A DNA stretch of 25,766 nucleotides, taken from Nitzschia sp. DOCU1 (lineage: Eukaryota; Bacillariophyta; Bacillariophyceae; Bacillariales; Bacillariaceae). Shown here piece by piece: positions 18,455 to 25,766 of the stretch (positions within the stretch are counted from its first letter, which is position 1; each line of letters opens with the position of its first letter). Below the pieces are notes generated by a model. The model was not told the origin of the DNA, made no database searches, and saw only the letters and a program-made list of their open reading frames with translations. The stretch is taken from contig CATOAN010000022.1 of the NCBI GenBank assembly GCA_951394045.1, positions 1 through 25,766 on the forward strand, given 5' to 3'. The translations under genes were made by a program, and so were the position numbers.

Positions 18455-18973
18455 TTATTGTGATGCACATTGTGAGTGGTACTTAAAAATATACAGTTGT
18501 GTGGCACTTAAATTTAGCGGTCCTACAACTCGGACAACTACAAGCCCTGGACTGGGGTCCAGATGTCCTTGGAGGGTCGTCTTGAGATTTGGGATTGTCT
18601 CGGTTCCAGCGGCCGCTGCGGACTCTTCGAACCTAGCGAGGGCCTTTCCGATGAGGATACGGCGGTAAAACTCGTACCTCTGAGGACCAGTAGTCAAGTT
18701 CTGACCCTTGATCACTTTTTCGGCCTTGTCTTGCAAGCGAAACCAGGTCTCTGCCGACTCGTCGCCGTTGAACGGCAAAATCGAGAGTTCAAACTGAGTC
18801 GAGTTCGGATCATCGGGAATGTTGCGGCACTTGAAGGTCACGAGTTTTTCTTTGTTCACGATTACTTCCGGTTCACGTTGGATGGGGATTGGAGCGCGTT
18901 GGAAACCCCTTTTCATCATGTCGTTCCGAGGGATAGCGGCGACGGCCGCGACGGTTGCGTTAGAAAGCTTCAT
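18455..18973 (-). pseudogene. Truncated Gypsy-type Gag N-terminus
   Basis: From ATG 18973 the frame reads MKLSNATVAAVAAIPRN and continues to a segment ELSILPFNGDESAETWFRL, KVIKGQNLTTGPQRYEF, RRILIGKALARFEESAAAAGTE. This order (a short strand with FNG, an acidic/Trp helix, GQN-x-TTGP-x-RY, then a basic LxG-x-A helix and an acidic GTE) matches the start of the Gag of Gypsy-like elements of diatoms as I recall it. After about residue 130 the text (QGHLDPSPGLVVVRVVG) no longer fits, and the frame stops at 18455. No zinc knuckle, protease or RT follows. It is therefore a 5' fragment of an LTR element, cut off by deletion or insertion. Confidence 0.5.
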
Positions 18974-19026
18974 CTTGAGAGTAGGTTGGTCTTGATCACG
19001 ACAATTGTCGTGTAGTGTTAACACTA

Positions 19027-19219
19027 TGCACTACGTCGTTTGTAGGATCGAAATAGTTGTGAAAATTGTGACTAGCTTTACGAATAACCTTTTTCATCAT
19101 ACAAAGTTGTCTCGTAGCCTCTCGTAGTTCTAGTAGAGTCGAGACATTGACATGCATCGACAAGAATCCGAACAGGAGGTTGATGCATCTTGTAGTAGAC
19201 TAGCTACGACGTTCCACTA
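19027..19219. repeat. 193-bp dispersed repeat, copy 1
   Basis: It matches 19980-20172 in direct orientation with two visible differences over 193 bases (t/a near 19058, t/c near 19212). It lies immediately upstream of the Gag fragment. Read on the minus strand, both copies are open over most of their length and give protein-like text (NVSTLLELREATRQLCMMKK), suggesting the repeat derives from a coding segment. No family is recognised. Confidence 0.9.
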
Positions 19220-19979
19220 ACTAACTCAATGATTACATACTTAACAGACTATTCAATACAGTCTCGTATGTGCCTCCAACTTGCCAAGACTTGGGACGCC
19301 TAGTTACAGGCGATGCTATCGGCGAATCGACATATTCGAATAAATAAATATATGCGCGTTATTTACGCGTGGGGAAAGTTGTTCACAAAATGAACGACCG
19401 GTTGCAAATATTTGAAAGACGAAAATCATTCCTCTCGTCAATCTTGTTGCTGGAAGTCAATCTAATGTGACAAACCGAAACGGACTACTGGCAGACAGTT
19501 CTGCGAGCGGCGGCTGCAGCGCAGTCACGGGCACGACAATGGCGGTTTGGAACAAAAAACGTCCGACAAAGCAGCTTTCTTGGAAGGCAAATTCTAGATG
19601 AGTCCTTCACAACCGGTACAATCATCCATTCATTGAGTACCTTTGAATGAGCCGGAGAGATGTCTCCATGGTCATTGTTTGCTTTGATTCCACAACATGA
19701 GAAAAACCATCAAAACCGATTCGGGGGGTGTTCGGGCGATTTTCAGTATTTTTCGTAAAAAGCGCGTGATTTACCCGAATTTTCTAAGTAATATCGGCAG
19801 CTTTTTCATCGTGAGGATTTCTTATATTTTGCTCTTCACTTCGAACCCTTGAGGCGCCGGCAGGGCCCCTACCCCACCGCGCTATCGTTTTTCATGGTCT
19901 CCCCCGGGAGAGCCACGGACCATTATCGAGAATCTACACCCACTGCTTGGCAGACGCAATTCGTACTGCGGGATACGAC
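19220..19979. other. Noncoding spacer between repeat copies
   Basis: 760 bases with no ORF of note. They include an AT-rich tract (19321-19460) and a GC-rich segment near 19850-19920 with 'ccccgggag'. No gene, RNA or repeat could be supported. Confidence 0.4.
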
Positions 19980-20172
19980 TGCACTACGTCGTTTGTAGGA
20001 TCGAAATAGTTGAGAAAATTGTGACTAGCTTTACGAATAACCTTTTTCATCATACAAAGTTGTCTCGTAGCCTCTCGTAGTTCTAGTAGAGTCGAGACAT
20101 TGACATGCATCGACAAGAATCCGAACAGGAGGTTGATGCATCTTGTAGTAGACTAGCTACGACGCTCCACTA
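19980..20172. repeat. 193-bp dispersed repeat, copy 2
   Basis: Direct repeat of 19027-19219, 953 bases downstream. The minus-strand frame continues past the repeat edge to a stop at 19934 (60 codons counted from an ATG at 20116). In copy 1 one base difference changes a Leu codon to His, so the open frame is not under evident constraint. Confidence 0.9.
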
Positions 20173-20463
20173 GGGTTCCTTGGACGTTGTCAGCTACTCT
20201 GGAATAAAGTATAGTTACCTCAATGTCATCGAGGTGCCAGATCTTAGGTGGCATTGACACTAGGATCTCATCGGCATACGACTAGCTGGAGTCGATGCGC
20301 GATGCTTGCGTCATACAACGTCACGTCGTCGGTGACGTCAATAGGTAATGGGCCTTGTCCGACGATGTCCGAGACCGGCCTGGCGTCCGCGTCCGAGCGC
20401 AACGCATTCGTCATGCTACGTCATCACGTATGATGTCACACATGACTAATTAGACTAATAGCT

Positions 20464-20700
20464 ATGGACTACAATCATTCGAAGGAGTCGACGTGCAAAG
20501 CAGTGTACTGCACGACCTTACGCATTTTAAATTCGACGGAGAAGACAATCCGGACCAGGACTTACTACATGGCACATGCCAAACCTTTCGTGCCCGCAAC
20601 GGGTGGCTACAGTGAAATGATAGACTTCTTAGTGAAACATCGAGGGGGGACGGTGCTGGACATAGAATTTTCATCTACCTGGATTACTGGGACCCCCTGA
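20464..20700 (+). CDS. Small ORF of unknown status (78 codons)
   Basis: ATG at 20464; duplicated exactly at 21535-21771 apart from one codon (Arg in the left copy, Pro in the right, in DFLVKH-x-GGTVLD). The right copy's H-P-G-G recalls the haem-ligand motif of cytochrome b5, but the rest of the fold and the second His are missing, so I do not call it that. It may be an exon or a gene relic. A minus-strand frame of similar length (20462-20674) overlaps it. Confidence 0.2.
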   Translation: MDYNHSKESTCKAVYCTTLRILNSTEKTIRTRTYYMAHAKPFVPATGGYSEMIDFLVKHRGGTVLDIEFSSTWITGTP

Positions 20701-20888
20701 GCGATGGTTATGCCGGTGTCAAAAATGATTGTTGTAAATCCTAGGTCGACGTCAATACTCTTAGTCCTGAACGTAGAGCTGATATCTTACGACTCCTAGA
20801 ACTTGGCTAGAAGAAGGAGGCCAAAGAAACTTCGTACTAAAAACGGAATTTATACTTAGCCTTAGCTAGAGTATTATAAAAAACTACC

Positions 20889-21077
20889 ATGTCAAATCAG
20901 CAAATTCTCTCAGAGATGGCCACCAATCCCGAATCTAGAGTAGCAATGGTTGGGGGCTTCCAAAGTAGCATGCGATTTGCAGGTGACATCTACACTTTAA
21001 CAAATGCAAGGTATGCTAGTACTTTATCGTCATCCCTAGAAAGAGCCAACGCTCACTCCTGTTTCACCCTGGTTTGA
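20889..21077 (+). CDS. Small ORF, 62 codons, doubtful
   Basis: Opens MSNQQILSEMATNPESRVAM and is duplicated identically at 21960-22148. Its end overlaps, antisense, the 3' end of the glycosyltransferase gene (and its truncated copy), so part of it is a shadow. An AT-rich 'tattataaaaaa' lies only ~5-15 bases before the ATG, too close for a TATA box. No family is recognised. Confidence 0.15.
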   Translation: MSNQQILSEMATNPESRVAMVGGFQSSMRFAGDIYTLTNARYASTLSSSLERANAHSCFTLV

Positions 21078-21299
21078 AAGCATTTGCAGTGCCATCTTGG
21101 TAAGGTTGAAGTCAGCATATTTATTCTCATCGTTGGGTATCACAAAGTCCGAAATGTTAGCGTATGCATCCAATGCTGAGCCTAGGAATCGTTTGAAGTC
21201 AGGGTTCGTTCTTTCATTTCCCACTGCAGGGTAAAAACCGCTAATATATTTCTCCTTGCAAGAAAAATAGGATGCCAGCGGTGTGACTTTGTGACAGGA
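21036..21299 (-). pseudogene. Duplicated 3' fragment of the glycosyltransferase gene
   Basis: This copy holds the last ~88 codons and stop of the gene at 22107-24918, moved by the 1071-bp duplication. Upstream of the break the frame enters the left end of the right copy and meets a stop within a few codons, so it has no start of its own. It is a 5'-truncated copy, identical to the parent by eye. Confidence 0.9.
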
Positions 21300-22369
21300 T
21301 CGAGGTGCCAGATCTTAGGTGGCATTGACACTAGGATCTCATCGGCATACGACTAGCTGGAGTCGATGCGCGATGCTTGCGTCATACAACGTCACGTCGT
21401 CGGTGACGTCAATAGGTAATGGGCCTTGTCCGACGATGTCCGAGACCGGCCTGGCGTCCGCGTCCGAGCGCAACGCATTCGTCATGCTACGTCATCACGT
21501 ATGATGTCACACATGACTAATTAGACTAATAGCTATGGACTACAATCATTCGAAGGAGTCGACGTGCAAAGCAGTGTACTGCACGACCTTACGCATTTTA
21601 AATTCGACGGAGAAGACAATCCGGACCAGGACTTACTACATGGCACATGCCAAACCTTTCGTGCCCGCAACGGGTGGCTACAGTGAAATGATAGACTTCT
21701 TAGTGAAACATCCAGGGGGGACGGTGCTGGACATAGAATTTTCATCTACCTGGATTACTGGGACCCCCTGAGCGATGGTTATGCCGGTGTCAAAAATGAT
21801 TGTTGTAAATCCTAGGTCGACGTCAATACTCTTAGTCCTGAACGTAGAGCTGATATCTTACGACTCCTAGAACTTGGCTAGAAGAAGGAGGCCAAAGAAA
21901 CTTCGTACTAAAAACGGAATTTATACTTAGCCTTAGCTAGAGTATTATAAAAAACTACCATGTCAAATCAGCAAATTCTCTCAGAGATGGCCACCAATCC
22001 CGAATCTAGAGTAGCAATGGTTGGGGGCTTCCAAAGTAGCATGCGATTTGCAGGTGACATCTACACTTTAACAAATGCAAGGTATGCTAGTACTTTATCG
22101 TCATCCCTAGAAAGAGCCAACGCTCACTCCTGTTTCACCCTGGTTTGAAAGCATTTGCAGTGCCATCTTGGTAAGGTTGAAGTCAGCATATTTATTCTCA
22201 TCGTTGGGTATCACAAAGTCCGAAATGTTAGCGTATGCATCCAATGCTGAGCCTAGGAATCGTTTGAAGTCAGGGTTCGTTCTTTCATTTCCCACTGCAG
22301 GGTAAAAACCGCTAATATATTTCTCCTTGCAAGAAAAATAGGATGCCAGCGGTGTGACTTTGTGACAGG
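21299..22369. repeat. 1071-bp tandem duplication, right (parental) copy
   Basis: The right copy is contiguous with the rest of the glycosyltransferase gene (22107-24918), so it is the parental copy and the left one the duplicate. Near-identity including noncoding bases means the duplication is very young, or an assembly artefact. Confidence 0.95.
21535..21771 (+). CDS. Duplicate of the 78-codon small ORF
   Basis: Right-hand copy of the ORF at 20464-20700, differing by the single visible base change of the whole duplication (cga to cca, Arg to Pro at 21712-21714). The same uncertainty about being a gene applies. Confidence 0.2.
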   Translation: MDYNHSKESTCKAVYCTTLRILNSTEKTIRTRTYYMAHAKPFVPATGGYSEMIDFLVKHPGGTVLDIEFSSTWITGTP

Positions 22370-24918
22370 AAGGCCTTTTCCCCCCGCCCCGTTTACAGGC
22401 GTCCTCGCAATGCATGCTTCCTTCTACATGTGTAGTATATTGTTGGAGCTGTGCCAGCATTCCCGATTCACCCGCCGATACGGCTTCGATGGTGAAATAA
22501 ATAGCGTGACGGATCAGAGTTTTCAGTGAGTTCTCCAATTCAGTCTCCATGCATCGTGCATGGTAATGCAACATTGATAGTTCTGTAATCTGATCTGGTG
22601 GCAGTTGACCCTTCTGCCAAGGCTGATAAAAAACGCCAAAATGGCCTCCCACGTCGTAACTTTGGAAGCTTCTGGAATCCATAATGGCTTTATACCAAGA
22701 AGCCGGAGCGGCCTGTGTCAGTCGATACGCTCCTATATCATCATCATTCCGCAGTGGATCACAGAGAGCTCGAGACGGGATAGAGCCTTGCACATATCCA
22801 ACACGCATCCGCCTCCCATCCCCAACAATGTTTTTATAACTAGACAGATAACTCGAAACTCCAAAAGGCGACAGTGTACAGTCTCCTTCTTCTTCTTCTT
22901 GCTCGACAACACAGGTCGCATTGTTGGTTTTGATCACCAGAAATTCGTCTGTATCACACTTTATCGTAATGTCGGATGAGCCACGAAGCCAGTTTCCGAT
23001 ATCGCTCAACTCTTGTTCCACCTCGTTGAGATTGGCAGGCGAAAAAATCACCTGCACCCCAAATGAGTCTCGCATCTGCTTCAGAAAAAACGTACATTTC
23101 GGGTCAGTACTGCCATCAAGAATATACAGATTCTGAAACCCAATCAATGTGCCGTGATACAGCACCCATTTTTTCAAAAGAGGCCACTCATCCCTTGTCA
23201 TCATCACGAGCTTGAGAATGGCATGTTTTGGGCCCCGTGAACGATCCACACCATTTTGCCATTCTTGCCATAATGTCATGTCTCCTTCAACACCTTTGGA
23301 TTGGAGATATTCTGGATATGTAAGGCTACCATCAGGACCACCAGTGTTGAAATAAGGAAATGCTCGCAATGGTTGGCCTCTTATTAATGGCTGATTGATT
23401 GGTATCATCAAGTCAGCCTTTTCATTTTCAATGGATAATGTAGGGAACGTGAATCCATCATGTACAAGAGCATCCAGCCATTGTTGCATCATTGTGACAT
23501 CGTCAAGGTCAATGAAGTTTCTTTCATATAACGCAATGTACAAGTTCTCAACATACCTGGGAAGGAAACCGTCCAATGGTTTCTCTTCCTCCCAAGAAGC
23601 CAGAAACGCCAACAGGCTTAACGTTTGCTGCTGAAGATCAGCATCGTCCATACTGTTGTCTTTGGTGCCACGGCTAACCACTGGAGGAGCATATAGCAGC
23701 ACCAGATGAAGATCTTGAAAGATCCTTTGTGCAACAAAGGAGCGCCATGTATCTGCCACACAGTTGGGAATGGTAGATGGCAGAAACAAGGCCCAAAAAG
23801 CATAATACATGTGCACTGACCCCTGTGCATTGTACGGAGCATAGGATTGCCGTGGGACCAGCAATCGACTGGCAGCATTGTCGAACGACAAAGGAAGATG
23901 ATTATTGGATTGTGAGGTTGCAGTATCCACGTCTGGATAGCCATCACAAACTGTCTGAATGACACCGATGCTTTTCGTTTTAATGCTGGCACCTCTGAGC
24001 TCCACTCTTAATCGATCAATTGGTAGCTGTGGGTGCAGATTCTTCTGGTCCTGCTTGGCAGGAAAGCCTTTAGGCCACCACCCTTCTTCAGCAGGTCCCA
24101 AGGATGATGGATCATCCATCCTCATCATCATGAGAGGGTATGGATTAAAAGCTTTACCTGCATACTCGCTTTCCACACCAGGCAAGTGGCGGACAAGCAT
24201 CTCCTCAAGTTCGAGTGCCTTTACCGAAAAGGGTGAAACAGGAATGTATTTGTCCTTGCTGAAATCGGGTGGTGCTGGTTTGAGAATGTTGCTGTCAGGA
24301 TCATAATCAAAAATGATCTTGGCACCATGTCGAATGGCAAACAAGTATCCAATATTTTTCCGTGCCAAGCTGCTTTTTGTTGGTATGGATTTCGCAAAGG
24401 GATGCTTGATGTTAGCTTGATCCTTCATGGACAGGTAAAATGTATTCGATTGATCTTGCCACTCCCGGGGCTTATGTTTCATCATTCCGACAATCACCAT
24501 GCAATAATCCTTCAACTTGGCAGCAGTACGGAGCGACTCCACTGAACCACTATTTGGGGCATTCTTGCTGGCAAGCACTACTATCCAGGCAATACAGTCC
24601 TTTGTCATCCGAGGAAACAACTTGTTTGTCGGAGGATTGCCAATAGTACCAGATTGCTGGCTAGTGAAATGGCGTGGGCCCTTGTATTCCCCTCCAAATA
24701 TTTCCGTGACGACTTTCAAACCCAAAAACCAAAAGTCCTGTGAGAGTTTGTGTGGTTTCAAAAATATTTGAGATACTGCAGATAAAGGCAATCAAGGCAC
24801 AAATCAGTAGGCCTTGCTGACGAACACGGAGTCTAGTTTGTCCTGTTCCTCTTTTTGTTATTTTGATGGCCATCTTCTCGGAGAATTCGTGCAATAATGA
24901 TCTTGGAGATTGTTTCAC
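22107..24918 (-). CDS. STELLO/DUF288-like plus GT92/DUF23-like glycosyltransferase, type II membrane protein
   Basis: The main frame is open from 24791 to 22107 (894 codons) but has no good ATG at its start. A partly overlapping frame from ATG 24918 supplies a basic tail and a membrane segment (LLICALIAFICSISNIF), the usual anchor of Golgi type II glycosyltransferases. A one-base shift, or a short intron with length 3n+1, between about 24800 and 24665 would join them. Residues (from 24791) ~65-380 carry STELLO/DUF288 hallmarks: NIGYLFAIRHGAKIIFDYD (146-164), WWPKGFP (238-244), IGVIQTVCDGYPDVD (275-289), and YAFWALFLPST ... WRSFVAQRIFQDL (330-361). Residues ~525-750 look like a GT92/DUF23-type transferase: KLVMMTRDEWPLLKKWVLYH (527-546), YILDGSTDP, the DxD-type CDTDEF (612-617) and LHYHARC. 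The last ~130 residues are Cys-bearing and unassigned. A lumenal transferase acting on glycans is inferred; donor and acceptor are unknown. Confidence 0.8.
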
Positions 24919-25244
24919 ATCCGGGCATGGGTTTGTTGTTGTTGAGTTGCCGTCTGATTTGGGTGCTCAAGTCGCGCGGGGCTTGAGATAGCGACTTGTG
25001 TGGTGTCGTCGCAGAGCATGGCATAGATTGGCCAAGGTTGGCAACTGACAGCAAATATGCGGTGCACGCAATGGGGTTGGCCGGCGCGTGTCCTATTCGC
25101 AAACGCGCGCGCACATCATCGACGGAAAAATGGCATGGAATACCGAATGCCAAACCTTTAAAGCTATCTATTTCACGAATTACATACTTATTCAATATCA
25201 TACACAGGACGAACATTCCATACCATCGCCATTCATCGTCCAGA
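24919..25244. other. Intergenic spacer
   Basis: About 326 bases between the minus-strand coiled-coil gene (upstream) and the glycosyltransferase. Open frames on both strands here (24833-25309 minus, 24996-25334 plus) lack protein-like features. It should contain the promoter of the glycosyltransferase gene; no clear TATA box is seen. Confidence 0.4.
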
Positions 25245-25766
25245 TCACTCTTCGTCATTGCTATCCTCTTTGGGGTGTTCCTCATCAATAATGACATCCA
25301 GGTTTTCAAGCTTGCCTCTCGACAACAATTCTAGGACATCCTTCTCGTCCATGGGAAGCGTGTTGCTTTTCGACTTGCTGTCGTGCTTAGTCGCAGGAGA
25401 TGGCAGCGAAGCAGTGGATGGTTTCTTGTCGGTTTCATCCAAAACAAAGTTGGGTCGACTAACAGCAGCAGCAGGAGCAACAACTTCAGTAGCCTTGCGA
25501 GTTTGCTCTTCTGCAGCCGCTGTTCGACGCTTGGCCTCTTCCTTGCCTCGTCGTTGGGCTTCGGCGAGTACGGCTTGCTTGGACTGGAGAGCCGCTTTTC
25601 GCCTGGCCTCTTCCTCCTCCCGGAGTTTCGTCAAAGCTTCACCACGACGCTTGGCTTCCTCCACAAACTGAAGATGGAATGCTTCTTCTTCCTTTTTGCG
25701 TTTCGTCTCGGCCTCCACGGCCCGTTTGTGTTCTTCTTCGGCTCGACGCGCCGCTTCTGCCAGTCG
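25245..25766 (-). CDS. Coiled-coil protein, C-terminal part (5' end outside window)
   Basis: The frame is open from the window edge to TAG/TGA-type stop at 25245, at least 173 codons. The apparent start at 25718 is a GTG inside continuous coding text, so the gene extends beyond the window. Residues are dominated by Arg/Lys/Glu/Ala (EEEARRKAALQSKQAVLAEA, AQRRGKEEAKRR), a long single helix or coiled coil, followed by a Ser/Pro/Lys linker and an acidic tail (DVIIDEEHPKEDSNDEE). Low-complexity E/R/A helices are common and give no function. No membrane segment is seen. Confidence 0.7.
   Translation of the reverse strand, partial: RLAEAARRAEEEHKRAVEAETKRKKEEEAFHLQFVEEAKRRGEALTKLREEEEARRKAALQSKQAVLAEAQRRGKEEAKRRTAAAEEQTRKATEVVAPAAAVSRPNFVLDETDKKPSTASLPSPATKHDSKSKSNTLPMDEKDVLELLSRGKLENLDVIIDEEHPKEDSNDEE

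Larger units (their letters stand above)
20228..21298. repeat. 1071-bp tandem duplication, left copy
   Basis: The unit begins 'atcgaggtgccagatc' and ends '...gtgacagg'. The right copy follows directly at 21299 with a constant offset of 1071. The only difference I found is g at 20642 versus c at 21713. The outer edges share just one base (a) at the junction, so there is essentially no microhomology. The unit includes two small plus-strand ORFs and the last ~264 bases of the minus-strand glycosyltransferase gene. Confidence 0.95.

Noticed and set aside
20600..20690. Cytochrome b5-like HPGG in the duplicated small ORF
   Set aside because: Only the four-residue motif is present, the left copy has HRGG, and the second haem ligand and the rest of the fold are missing.
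1..25766. CRISPR arrays, rRNA genes, bacterial operons
   Set aside because: No regularly spaced short repeats, no rRNA-like blocks and no bacterial gene organisation were seen; the tandem repeats present are local duplications.

Overview
The window looks like nuclear DNA of a diatom or close stramenopile relative; a pennate diatom such as Seminavis is a guess from memory of similar sequence styles, not a search. Supporting signs are: a nuclear-encoded protein (1702-3258, minus) with a signal peptide followed by an Ala-Phe motif, typical of diatom plastid targeting; long spacers rich in 'ctactagtag'-type words; lineage-type repeat proteins; a decayed LRR gene; and abundant retroelement remains. 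There are no bacterial operons, rRNA or CRISPR.

Layout. 1-5.7 kb: a doubtful Ser-rich ORF, the plastid-targeted protein on the minus strand, and divergently from it an LRR pseudogene carrying a stop and a frameshift. 5.7-8.1 kb: two plus-strand genes of unknown function. The first (5760-6506) has three internal copies of a W-x(2)-S-x-A-(K/Q) unit. The second (7038-8046, frameshifted) has one related-looking unit followed by an RS- and Pro-rich tail with a 171-bp tandem duplication. 8.05-9.6 kb: no convincing gene.

9.6-17.3 kb is the centrepiece: a GC-rich tyrosine-recombinase retroelement of DIRS type. In order it encodes a Gag-like ORF, a short unrecognised ORF, a reverse transcriptase/RNase H ORF (YVDD and D-E-D-D residues visible), and a zinc-binding tyrosine recombinase (YR) ORF. 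The ORFs overlap in different frames: -1, -1, then +1. The copy seems recently inactivated. ORF1 is broken at a run of eight G, and the YR has an in-frame TGA in its second catalytic box, after which the same frame stays open through the nucleophilic-Tyr region to 17301. I found no integrase, protease or terminal repeats by eye.

17.3-20.2 kb is a retroelement graveyard: a minus-strand orphan ORF, a truncated Gypsy-type Gag start, and two copies of a 193-bp repeat. 20.2-22.4 kb is a nearly perfect 1071-bp tandem duplication with one visible mismatch; it copied the last ~88 codons of the next gene. 22.1-24.9 kb (minus) is a large predicted Golgi type II glycosyltransferase joining a STELLO/DUF288-like half to a GT92/DUF23-like half, with its membrane anchor in a different frame. 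The window ends inside a minus-strand coiled-coil protein gene.
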